Assembly (NCBI GenBank): GCA_963728925.1
Contig: CAVSMB010000012.1
Location: 78,660-142,659 of the forward strand
Source: JBBPZA01 sp963728925
GTDB taxonomy: Bacteria; Actinomycetota; Thermoleophilia; Solirubrobacterales; Solirubrobacteraceae
Length of the DNA: 64,000 bases
Direction of reading: 5' to 3'
Part shown: piece after piece, positions 33,836 to 41,431 of the stretch
Layout of the letters: each line of letters opens with the position of its first letter
Position numbering within the stretch: position 1 is the stretch's first letter
The notes under the pieces: model-generated
Seen by the model: only the letters and a program-made list of their open reading frames with translations
The model's database searches: none
Told to the model about the DNA's origin: nothing
Program-made: the position numbers and the translations under genes

Positions 33836-34316
33836 GTGGCGACCTACGTCCTGGTCCACGGTGCCTGGAGCGGCGCGCACGGGTTTCGCCGCGTGCGACC
33901 GGCGCTGCGCGCCGCCGGCCACGAGGTCTTCACCCCGAGCCTGACCGGCGTCGGCGAGCGCGCGCACCTCGCGAGCCCGCAGGTCGATCTGACCACGCAC
34001 ATCGGCGACCTCGTGAACACGGTGCTCTACGAGGACCTGACCGACATCGTGCTGCTCGGCTTCTCCTACGGCGGGTTCGTCGTCACCGGCGCCCTTGACG
34101 CGGCTGTCCCGGCCGCTCGAGGCGTGGGAGCTCGGCCTGACCTACGTCAAGGCGACGGTGGACGAGTCCGGCGCACCGGCCCGGCAGGCCTTCTGGGCCG
34201 CGGCCGACCGCGCCAGAGCCTCACCGAGCTGGAGCTATCACGAGCTCGCGACCACCCACATGGTCCCGAACAACCGCCCCCGGGAGCTGGCCGAGCTCCT
34301 GCTCGAGCTCGGCTGA
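33836..34316 (+). pseudogene. Alpha/beta hydrolase broken by internal deletion and frameshift
   Basis: The first frame, from about 33836, reads VATYVLVHGAWSGAHGFRRV and reaches the nucleophile elbow LLGFSYGGFVVTGA. It then shifts, and the C-terminal end continues in another frame from about 34095 (LEAWELGLTYVKATVDESGA, HELATTHMVPNNRPRELAEL). Over 200 bp of the core are missing at the junction. The intact form would be an esterase of the AHL-lactonase/PHB type with SYGG. It cannot give an active enzyme. Confidence 0.75.
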
Positions 34317-34342
34317 CCCGGCCGCCATCGGGGCGCGCCCCG

Positions 34343-34633
34343 CTAGTCCAGCGTCTCGTAGAAGGCGCGCTCGCGCGCCTCCATGAGCGGGAACAGCTCG
34401 CCGGCTCCGATCGACTGGAAGTGGTCGGTCTGGCCGTGCGCCTCGAACGCCGCCTTGTCGGCGTACTGCTCATACAAGAGGAAGACTCGCGGGTCCTCGG
34501 GGTCGCGGTGCGCGATGTAGTGCACGTTGCCCGGCTCGGCCGCCGAGGCTTCGACGAGACGCGGGATGAGCTGCGCAGCGCGCTCCTCCTCGCCCTCCCG
34601 GGCGGTCAGCCTTGCGACGAGGACGTAGGCCAT
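34343..34633 (-). CDS. Antibiotic biosynthesis monooxygenase-fold (putative quinol monooxygenase)
   Basis: The 96-residue protein has the ABM dimeric ferredoxin-like fold: YVLVARLTAREGEEERAAQL, VHYIAHRDPEDPRVFLLYEQ and DKAAFEAHGQTDHFQSI. Homologues include YgiN-like quinol monooxygenases. The start directly abuts the FAH-protein stop, so the two are cotranscribed, suggesting a role with aromatic or keto-acid breakdown. Confidence 0.88.
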   Translation of the reverse strand: MAYVLVARLTAREGEEERAAQLIPRLVEASAAEPGNVHYIAHRDPEDPRVFLLYEQYADKAAFEAHGQTDHFQSIGAGELFPLMEARERAFYETLD

Positions 34634-35290
34634 TCAGCGCTCTCCCTTCACGGGGTTGGTGAGGGCGCCGAGGCCCTCGATGTCGACGGTGACCTCGTCG
34701 CCGTCCTTGAGCAGCACCTTCGGGTCGCGGAAGACGCCGACGCCCGCCGGCGTCCCCGTGGCGATGAGGTCGCCGGGCTCGAGCGTGATCACGCGGCTGA
34801 CGTAGGCGATGATCTCCGCGACCGAGAAGATCATCTGGCTCGTCGAGGAGTCCTGCAGCGTCTCGCCGTTCACCACGCACCGGATGGCCAGCGCCTGGGG
34901 ATCGTCGACCTGCTCGCGCGGCACGAGCTGCGGACCGACTGGGCAGAAGGTGTCGGGGGACTTGCCCCGCGTCCACTGCTTGTCGGCGAACTGCAGATCG
35001 CGGGCGCTGACGTCGTTGAGCGGGAGGTAGCCGCGGACGTGGTCGAGAGCGTCGGTCTCGCTGACGTGCTTCGCGGCGGCGCCGATCACGACGCCGAGCT
35101 CGGCCTCGTAGTCGACCTGTTGAGATTCCGCAGGCAGGACGATTGGCTCGCCCGGGCCGATGAGCGCGTTCGGCCACTTCGCGAAGAGCAGCGGGGCTTC
35201 GGGGAGCGGGGCGCCCTGCTCCTCGGCGTGGTCGCGGTAGTTGAGCCCGACGCAGACGATCTTCGAAGGGCGGTCGATGGGCAGCGGCAT
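34634..35290 (-). CDS. Fumarylacetoacetate hydrolase-family protein
   Basis: This 218-residue protein has the FAH catalytic fold: CVGLNYRDHAEEQG (His dyad), PNALIGPGEPIVLP, VDYEAELGVVIG with metal-ligand Glu residues, DVSARDLQF and TGTPAGVGVF. The FAH/HpcE superfamily includes hydrolases, decarboxylases and tautomerases of acylpyruvate-type compounds. It lies in a minus-strand run with ABM downstream and an amidohydrolase upstream. Confidence 0.92.
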   Translation of the reverse strand: MPLPIDRPSKIVCVGLNYRDHAEEQGAPLPEAPLLFAKWPNALIGPGEPIVLPAESQQVDYEAELGVVIGAAAKHVSETDALDHVRGYLPLNDVSARDLQFADKQWTRGKSPDTFCPVGPQLVPREQVDDPQALAIRCVVNGETLQDSSTSQMIFSVAEIIAYVSRVITLEPGDLIATGTPAGVGVFRDPKVLLKDGDEVTVDIEGLGALTNPVKGER

Positions 35291-35342
35291 GTATGCAAGC
35301 CTATCCCGGCGCCGGTGCCGAAGCCTCGCCGAGGCTCAGGGC

Positions 35343-36677
35343 TCAGGTTAGCGGCCGCCCGACCCGCTCGGCCAGACCGGCGACGGCCTCCTTCGCGTCG
35401 GCCACGAGCGCCGCGGGGTCGACCCCCACGAGCTCGCCGTCGCGCTTGCGCGCCACCCCGTCGACCCAGACGTGCTCGACGTTGCGCGGCTGGGCCGCGA
35501 GCACGACCTGGCCGTCGGGGACGTTCAGCGGCGCGAGGTTGAGGTCGTCCGCCCGCAGGACGATCACGTCGGCGCGCTTGCCCGGGGTCAGCGAGCCGGT
35601 CACGTCGCCCAGCCCGAGGGCGTGAGCCCCGTCGATCGTGCCCTGCCTGAGCACATGCTCGGGCTGGAGGATCTTCCCGTCGGCGTGCACACCGCGCGCG
35701 ACGCCCAGGGTCACCCGCAGGACCGTGAAGAAGTCCGAGTTGTCGCTCGCCGCCATCGTGTCGACCGACAGCGAGAGCGGGACGCCGGCGCGGATCATCT
35801 CGACGATCGGCGGGATGCCCATCCCCACGCGCAGCTCGGACATGATGCTCAGCGACACGGGGGTCCCCGTGCGGGCGAGGTGGGCGAGCTCCTCCTCGTT
35901 GGCCTGGATCGCGTGCACGAGAAGCAGGTCGGGGCCCAGCGCATCGTGCTCCGCGTAGACCGAGATCGCCCGCGCCTGCTCGACGTCGTGCGCGGTCATC
36001 ATCGTGTGGTTGGTGATCGGCAGGCCCTGCTCCCGGGCCCACGCGAACTCCTTCTGCCAGATCTCGAGCTTGGAGAACTCGACGCCGCGGCACGCGATGC
36101 CCAGATGCAGCAGCCCGTCCTCGCGCGCGAAGCGCTCGCGCCGCAGCCGCAGGACGTCCTCGAGGTCGATCGTCTCGGAGCCTTGCACGAACGAGCTGCC
36201 GGCCTCAGGGTCGCTCGAGGAGCCGTAGGAGAAGCGCCCGCGCATCTTGGACTCCTCCAGCGCAGAGAGCGCCGCGTCGGCGTGCTGCGGGGTCTGGATG
36301 TTGTGCTCCCATGCGTGCATCGTCGTGATGCCCGAGTCCAGCGCCTCGGCCAGCCCGAGGCGCACCGACGTGTAGGTGTCCTGGGGCGTGAAGGTCGCGC
36401 CGTAGGTGAAGACCACGTCGTGGAAGTAGGTGGCGAGGTCGCCGTGGCAGGCGCACCCGCGCAGCATCGCCGCCCACATGTGCCGGTGGGTGTCGACGAA
36501 GCCGGGCATGACGATGCGGTCGCGCCCGTCGATGAGCTCGACGTCGCCCTCGCGGGGAAGGCCGGGTGCGACCGCGGCGATGCGCGCGCCTTCGATGAGC
36601 ACGTCGGCGCGCGGCAGCGTGCCCAGCTCGTCGTCCATCGTCAGCACGAGCGCGTCGGTGATGAGCGTCCTGGCCAA
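35343..36677 (-). CDS. Metal-dependent amidohydrolase (cytosine deaminase/ATZ-TRZ-like)
   Basis: The 444-residue protein has a beta-sandwich formed from both ends and a TIM-barrel core with metal ligands in MPGFVDTHRHMW, LLLVHAIQANEEEL and LSLSVDTMAASDNSDFF, then GSLTPGKRADVIVLRADD. This is the subtype III amidohydrolase pattern of chlorohydrolases, guanine deaminase and similar enzymes. It starts 2 bp after the stop of the upstream FAH gene. Substrate is probably a heterocycle or a cyclic amide; this is inference. Confidence 0.92.
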   Translation of the reverse strand: MARTLITDALVLTMDDELGTLPRADVLIEGARIAAVAPGLPREGDVELIDGRDRIVMPGFVDTHRHMWAAMLRGCACHGDLATYFHDVVFTYGATFTPQDTYTSVRLGLAEALDSGITTMHAWEHNIQTPQHADAALSALEESKMRGRFSYGSSSDPEAGSSFVQGSETIDLEDVLRLRRERFAREDGLLHLGIACRGVEFSKLEIWQKEFAWAREQGLPITNHTMMTAHDVEQARAISVYAEHDALGPDLLLVHAIQANEEELAHLARTGTPVSLSIMSELRVGMGIPPIVEMIRAGVPLSLSVDTMAASDNSDFFTVLRVTLGVARGVHADGKILQPEHVLRQGTIDGAHALGLGDVTGSLTPGKRADVIVLRADDLNLAPLNVPDGQVVLAAQPRNVEHVWVDGVARKRDGELVGVDPAALVADAKEAVAGLAERVGRPLT

Positions 36678-36679
36678 CC

Positions 36680-37513
36680 TCAGCTCCTTCGGTAGATGTG
36701 GTGGCGCAGGACGCCGACGCCGTCGATGGTGATCTCGACCTCGTCGCCGTCCTGCAGGGTGAACTCGTCTCCGGGAACGACGCCCGTGCCGGTGAGCAGC
36801 ACGGCCCCCGCCGGGTGCGACAGCTCGCGGAAGAGCGCCTCCGCCAGCTCCTCGAAGCTGCGGGTCATCTCGGCGACCGACGTGGATCCCTCGAAGACGG
36901 TCGCGCCGGCACGGCGGATGACCAGCTCGATCGCCGCCGAGCGCGCTGCCTCGACGTCGAGCCCGATCGTCTCGGAGAGGCCGAGAGCGTCGTCGTAGAT
37001 CTTGGCCTGCGGCAGGTAGAGCGGGTTCTCGCCCTCGATCCGCCGCGAGGAGACGTCGTCGGCCACGAGCACGCCGGCCACCTCACCCGCCGCGTCGAGC
37101 ACGAGCGCGAGCTCGGGCTCGGGAACGTCCCAGTCCGAGTCCGTGCGGATGCGCAGCGGCGCGCCCGGCGCGGGTACCCGCCGCGCGGTCGCCTTCAGGA
37201 AGAGCTCGGGCCGCTGCGCCGCGTAGACGAGCTCGTAGACGTCGGGCGTCGCCGACTCGCCCACCCTCGCGGTTGCGGAGCGCCGGTAGGTGACCCCGCT
37301 GGCCCAGACCTCCTGCTCGTCGACGGGCGCCAGAACCGCCGGCGCGCCCTCGAGCGGCGGGCGCTCGAGGGACGCTCTGGCCGCCGCCGCGAGAGCATCC
37401 CGGCCGGCGGCCAGCAACTCGCCGAGCGTGGCCCCGACGGGATGCAGGTCGTCGCCGCGGGCGGCGACGAGCGTGGGGGCACCGTCGACGAGCACGCGGC
37501 GCAGGCCGTCCAT
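36680..37513 (-). CDS. FAH-fold sugar-acid dehydratase-like protein (KdaD-type)
   Basis: The 277-residue protein has ASGVTYRRSATARV near residue 70, DSDWDVPEPELALVLD with the metal Glu pair, and KIYDDALGLSETIG. SGVTYxxS and DVPEPEL are hallmarks of the FAH subgroup that includes 2-keto-3-deoxy-D-arabinonate dehydratase, which makes 2-oxoglutarate semialdehyde. This would fit with the IlvD dehydratase and aldehyde dehydrogenase in the window. Its ATG lies inside TGGATGCAT context (37512-37520). Confidence 0.85.
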   Translation of the reverse strand: MDGLRRVLVDGAPTLVAARGDDLHPVGATLGELLAAGRDALAAAARASLERPPLEGAPAVLAPVDEQEVWASGVTYRRSATARVGESATPDVYELVYAAQRPELFLKATARRVPAPGAPLRIRTDSDWDVPEPELALVLDAAGEVAGVLVADDVSSRRIEGENPLYLPQAKIYDDALGLSETIGLDVEAARSAAIELVIRRAGATVFEGSTSVAEMTRSFEELAEALFRELSHPAGAVLLTGTGVVPGDEFTLQDGDEVEITIDGVGVLRHHIYRRS

Positions 37514-37583
37514 GCATCCAACCTAACCGCGCGAGCGCGTTGCGTCTATGCTGCGCCGGTCCCGCCGGACGGCCCTGGAGGAG
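37512..37583 (+). promoter_or_regulatory. Divergent promoter region between FAH and sugar isomerase genes
   Basis: ATGCATCCA (37512-37520), the complement of TGGATGCAT, overlaps the FAH start. A CGCGCGAGCGCG palindrome follows, and TATGCT (37547-37552) is a -10 box for the plus-strand isomerase gene, whose Shine-Dalgarno GGAGGAG is at 37577-37583. The arrangement allows joint control of both genes. Confidence 0.45.
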
Positions 37584-37588
37584 ATCGG

Positions 37589-38449
37589 GTGAAGATCGGG
37601 TTCTGCATGCTGCTGTGGACGACGCATGTCGGCGAGGAGCACCGCCCACTGCTCCAGGACCTCAAGGCCACGGGCTACGACGGCGTGGAGGTGCCGGTCT
37701 TCGAGGGCGAGCCCGACGACTTCGCCCGGATCGGCGCGATGCTCGACGAGCACGGGCTCGAGCGTACGGCGATCAGCGCAACCGGCAGCGAGGAGCACAA
37801 CCCTCTTTCCCCGGACCCTCAGGTGCGCCGTGCCGCAGTCGAGCACCTCGAGCATGTGGTCGACTGCACCGCTGCCGTGGGTGCAGGCGCCGTCGGCGGC
37901 CCCCTGCAGCAGACGATCGGCTGGTTCTCGGGCTCGGCCCCGACCGACGAGGAGCGTGGCCGAGCCCGCGACGTGCTTCGCGAGGCCGGCGACCACGCGG
38001 GCGAGCGCGGGGTGCAGATCGTCCTGGACGCGGTCAACCGGTTCGAGGCCTACCTGGCGACGACGATGGGCCAGCTCTCAGACCTCCTCGACCTCGTCGA
38101 CCACCCCGCCGTCACGGGCATGTACGACACGTTCCACGCGAACCTCGAGGAGCAGGACCCGGTGGCCGCGTTCACCGACAACGTGCGCCACGTCAGCCAC
38201 GTGCACATCTCCGAGAACGACCGCGGCGTCCCCGGGCGCGGGCACGTGCCCTGGCCCGAGACCTTCGCCGCCATCACGCGCTCGGGCTATGACCGCTGGC
38301 TGACCATCGAGTCCTTCGGGCGCGGGCTGCCCGACCTCGCGGCGGCCACCTGCATCTGGCGCGACCTCGCCGAGTCGCCCGAAGCCGTCTACCGGGAGGG
38401 CTTCACCCACATCAAGGACGGCCTGGCGGCCGCCGCGCCGGACGGCTGA
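37589..38449 (+). CDS. Sugar phosphate isomerase/epimerase (TIM barrel)
   Basis: The 286-residue protein is an AP-endonuclease-2-type TIM barrel: VKIGFCMLLWTTHVGEEH, GYDGVEVPVFEG, a Glu/Asp metal site along GVQIVLDAVNRFEAY, GMYDTFHANLEE with Asp and His, VSHVHISENDRG and WLTIESFG. This is the tagatose 3-epimerase/IolE-like group. The GTG start has GGAGGAG 5 bp upstream. It is followed by an MFS gene and faces the KdaD-like gene, so a sugar or sugar-acid substrate is likely. Confidence 0.92.
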   Translation: MKIGFCMLLWTTHVGEEHRPLLQDLKATGYDGVEVPVFEGEPDDFARIGAMLDEHGLERTAISATGSEEHNPLSPDPQVRRAAVEHLEHVVDCTAAVGAGAVGGPLQQTIGWFSGSAPTDEERGRARDVLREAGDHAGERGVQIVLDAVNRFEAYLATTMGQLSDLLDLVDHPAVTGMYDTFHANLEEQDPVAAFTDNVRHVSHVHISENDRGVPGRGHVPWPETFAAITRSGYDRWLTIESFGRGLPDLAAATCIWRDLAESPEAVYREGFTHIKDGLAAAAPDG

Positions 38450-38459
38450 GCCCGCCGCC

Positions 38460-39644
38460 CTGTCCACCCGCACCAAGACCTTCGTCGCGCTCGCCCTCGC
38501 GAGCCTCGCACTACGTCCCGAGATCGTTGGGGTGGGGCCGCTGCAGGCCGACCTGCGCGACGACCTCGGCGTCTCGCGCGCGGCGGTCGGCGTCCTGACC
38601 TCGTTGCCGCTCATCGGCATGGGCGTCTTCGCCCTGACGGCGCCGCCGCTGGCCGCGCGCTTCGGCACCCGGCGGGCGTTCGGCTTCGCACTCTTCGTCA
38701 TCCTCGCCGCGGCGCTGCTGCGGTCGGGCGCCCCGGGCTACGCGCTGGTCGTCGCGGCGACCCTGCTGCTCACGCTCGGCCAGGGGCTCGGGAACGCGCT
38801 GCCTCCGGTGGTCGTCAAGGAGCGCCTGCCGGAGGCGACCACACGCGGGACGGCCACGTACGCGACCGGCCTGCAGATCGGGGCCGCCCTGGGGGCGACC
38901 TTCGCCGTGCCGCTCGCGTCGGGCTTCGGCGGCTGGCGCGGGTCGCTCGCCGTGCTGGCGCTGCTCCCCGGCGTCGCGGCGCTCTCGTGGCCGTTGCTCG
39001 TGCGCCGGACGCCGGGCGCGCGCGCCACTCTGCGCCGGACACGCGGCACGTCGCACGGCTTCCCCCCGCAGCTGCGGCTGCGGCTGTCGGCGCTCTTCGC
39101 GTGCATCAGCTTCACCTACTACGGGGTCATCGCCTGGCTGGCCGCCGCCCTGACGGATGCGGGCTGGAGCTCGAGCGGGGCCGGCGTGGCCCTCGGCGTG
39201 TTGAGCGTCGCCTCGATCGTGTCGACGGTCTTCTACGGCGCCTTCGGCGACCGGTTCGGGGCGCGAACGGGGTGGCTGGCGATGGGCTGTGGCGCGATGC
39301 TCGTCGGGGTCCTCGGCGTCCTCGTCGTCCCGGGTGCCGGACTCCTGTGGGCGGCGTCGTTCGGCATCGGGAACGGCACGAGCTTCGGTTCAGTCATGAC
39401 GCTGCCGCTCGACCTGGTCGCCGAGCCCGCCGGCGTGGTCGCGCTCACCAGCCCGATGCTCTTCGGCGGCTACGTCCTGGCCGCCGCGTCGCCGCCGTTC
39501 GTCGGCCTCCTCAGGGACGCGAGCGGGAGCTTCGTCCCCGGCTTCCTCACGCTCGCCGCGCTCCTGGTCTGCGCGATCGGCCTGCTTCTCTCGCGCGTCC
39601 TGCGAGCGAAGGCCGTCGCGCCCCCCGCGCAGGCCATCAGCTGA
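38460..39644 (+). CDS. MFS transporter (CynX/NimT-like)
   Basis: The frame encodes about 394 residues with 12 predicted hydrophobic helices, including FVALALASLALRPEIVGVGP as the first and LADRFG-like loop PPLAARFGTRRAFG. The RPEIVGVGPL stretch resembles the RP motif of CynX/NimT-type carriers. The first helix lies upstream of the nearest GTG (38532), so the real start is probably the CTG at 38460 or another nonstandard codon. It overlaps the convergent dehydrogenase gene by 8 bp. Role as a sugar-acid or anion carrier is inference. Confidence 0.82.
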   Translation: MSTRTKTFVALALASLALRPEIVGVGPLQADLRDDLGVSRAAVGVLTSLPLIGMGVFALTAPPLAARFGTRRAFGFALFVILAAALLRSGAPGYALVVAATLLLTLGQGLGNALPPVVVKERLPEATTRGTATYATGLQIGAALGATFAVPLASGFGGWRGSLAVLALLPGVAALSWPLLVRRTPGARATLRRTRGTSHGFPPQLRLRLSALFACISFTYYGVIAWLAAALTDAGWSSSGAGVALGVLSVASIVSTVFYGAFGDRFGARTGWLAMGCGAMLVGVLGVLVVPGAGLLWAASFGIGNGTSFGSVMTLPLDLVAEPAGVVALTSPMLFGGYVLAAASPPFVGLLRDASGSFVPGFLTLAALLVCAIGLLLSRVLRAKAVAPPAQAIS

Positions 39645-40695
39645 AGGTGAGCGTCGCCTTGACGCCGCCGAACGCGAAGGCCTCCGCGAAGCGGTCCACT
39701 CCGACCCGCAGGCCCACGAGCGCTTCGAGGACCTCTGGCCACCGCCTGCGCGCGCGATCGAGCTGCTCTACGGCCGCGAGCCAGTCGACGCGGTTCGCGT
39801 TCACGCTGCCGAAGATCGCCCGGTTGCCGAGGATGGCGTCCACACCGATGACGCGGCCCTCGATGCTCACCCGGCGCCGGCGGGCGTCGAGGCCGAGCAG
39901 GCACACGACACCGTTGCGCCCGAGCAGCGAGACGGCGTCGAGCATGACCTGCGCGTCGCCGGTGGCTTCGAGGACGACGTCGAAGCCGCCGACCTCGGTC
40001 GCAAGCTCGGTGGCCGGCGTCTGCGCGGTCGACACGTAGCGCGCTCCCAGCCCCTCGGCGAGGCGCGCCTTGTCGGTCCCGGCGCCCGAGCGCGCCGCCG
40101 CCCAGACGTCGAAGCCGTCCAGCCGCAGGAAGGCGGCCGAGAGCATGCCGATGGCGCCCGTGCCGAGCACCAGCGCGCGCCTGGGTCGCCAGGGCTGGCG
40201 CTCGCCGACGGCGCGGACATGCCGCAGGCCCCGGGCGCAGACCGACGCCGGCTCCGCGAGCACGCCGAGGCGACCGAGCGACGGCGCCACGGGCACGAGA
40301 TGATCGCGATGCTCGGCTACGAGCTCGCTCGCGAAGCCGTGCAGGCGGGTGATCCCCCGCTCGAGGTAATCGCCGCTGAGGCAGGCGTCGGGGGCGCCGG
40401 CGGCGCACGCCGCGCAGTGCTGGCACGAGCGCCGGACCGTCGCGGTCACGAGGTCGCCGCGCGAGAAGCCGTGGCCGTCCTGCGCGACCTCGGCCAGCAG
40501 CTCGTGCCCGAGCACGAGCCGCCGCTCGCCCTCCGGGGCCGCCCCGAAGAGGCCGCCGGAGATCTCCCGGTCGGTGCCGCAGACCCCGACCTCGAGCGTC
40601 CGGAGGGCGACGTCGCCGGCGAGCGGCCGGGGGTCGGGCGCCTCACCGGCCGCGGTCGTGCCGGCCTCGCCCGGGGTCGTCAGGAGCGCGAGCAC
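39637..40695 (-). CDS. Zinc-dependent alcohol dehydrogenase (glucose 1-dehydrogenase-like)
   Basis: The 352-residue MDR protein has the catalytic zinc site at VGVCGTDREI and LGHELLAEV, the structural zinc-type cysteines CQHCAACAAGAPDAC, and a Rossmann motif LVLGTGAIGMLSAAFL. The C-terminal FGSVNANRVDWLAAVEQL is a mark of the archaeal/actinobacterial glucose 1-dehydrogenase subgroup, which oxidises aldoses to lactones. It is the last gene of an operon with an SDR and an IlvD-type dehydratase, consistent with the first step of sugar oxidation. Confidence 0.9.
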   Translation of the reverse strand: MLALLTTPGEAGTTAAGEAPDPRPLAGDVALRTLEVGVCGTDREISGGLFGAAPEGERRLVLGHELLAEVAQDGHGFSRGDLVTATVRRSCQHCAACAAGAPDACLSGDYLERGITRLHGFASELVAEHRDHLVPVAPSLGRLGVLAEPASVCARGLRHVRAVGERQPWRPRRALVLGTGAIGMLSAAFLRLDGFDVWAAARSGAGTDKARLAEGLGARYVSTAQTPATELATEVGGFDVVLEATGDAQVMLDAVSLLGRNGVVCLLGLDARRRRVSIEGRVIGVDAILGNRAIFGSVNANRVDWLAAVEQLDRARRRWPEVLEALVGLRVGVDRFAEAFAFGGVKATLTFS

Positions 40696-40699
40696 CGGC

Positions 40700-41431
40700 T
40701 CACGCCGCGGTCAGCCCGCCGTCGATGACGAACGCGGTGCCGGTGACGAACGCGGCCTGGTCGGAGGCCAGGTAGAGCACCGCGTCGGCGATCTCCTCGG
40801 GCGTGCCGAGCCGCCCCATCGGCTGGCGGGCGCGCAGCGCGTCGAGCGACTCGCCGACGTCCTCGACGAGACGGCGCACCCACGGCGAGTCGACCGTTCC
40901 CGGACACACCGCGTTCACGCGCACCCGGTCGGCGACGTGATCGATCGCGAGCGCGCGCGTGAGCGAGATGACCGCGCCCTTGGAGGCCGAGTAGGCGGCG
41001 CGGTTGGGCAGGCCGACCAGGCCGGCGATCGAGGCCATGTTCACGATGGCGCCCCCACCGCGCGCGACCATGCCGGCGATCGCGTGCTTGCAGCACAGGA
41101 ACGTCCCGCGCACGTTGACGGCGAAGACGTCCTCCCAGACCTCGAGTGGCGTGTCCGGCGCGTTCGTGGTCGACCCGATCCCGGCGATGTTGGCGAGCAC
41201 GTCGAGCTCGCTTGCGGCCTGCGCGACCGCCGCCTCGTCGCGGACGTCCAGCTCGAGCGCGCTCGCCGAGCCGCCGAGCTCGGCCGCGAGGGCGCGCACT
41301 CGGTCGCCGGCGCGGTCGGCGAGCAGCACCTCGGCGCCCTCGGCGTGGAGCCCGCGAGCCACCGCCTCGCCGATGCCGGAGCCCGCGCCGGTCACGAGCG
41401 CGCGGCGGTCGGTGAACCGGTCCTCGCTCAT
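40700..41431 (-). CDS. SDR-family oxidoreductase
   Basis: This 243-residue SDR starts MSEDRFTDRRALVTGAGSGI and has TGAGSGIG, NIAGIGS, catalytic Ser in MASIAG and AAYSASKGA (YxxxK). It resembles sugar and 2-deoxygluconate-type dehydrogenases. The ATG overlaps the stop of the IlvD gene (ATGA), and the zinc dehydrogenase follows 4 bp after its stop. The two dehydrogenases may act on different sugars of one pathway. Confidence 0.92.
   Translation of the reverse strand: MSEDRFTDRRALVTGAGSGIGEAVARGLHAEGAEVLLADRAGDRVRALAAELGGSASALELDVRDEAAVAQAASELDVLANIAGIGSTTNAPDTPLEVWEDVFAVNVRGTFLCCKHAIAGMVARGGGAIVNMASIAGLVGLPNRAAYSASKGAVISLTRALAIDHVADRVRVNAVCPGTVDSPWVRRLVEDVGESLDALRARQPMGRLGTPEEIADAVLYLASDQAAFVTGTAFVIDGGLTAA

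Noticed and set aside
33836..35542. 568-codon plus-strand frame starting in the hydrolase
   Set aside because: Only the first 90 codons are hydrolase-like; after the frameshift it is antisense to the ABM and FAH genes.
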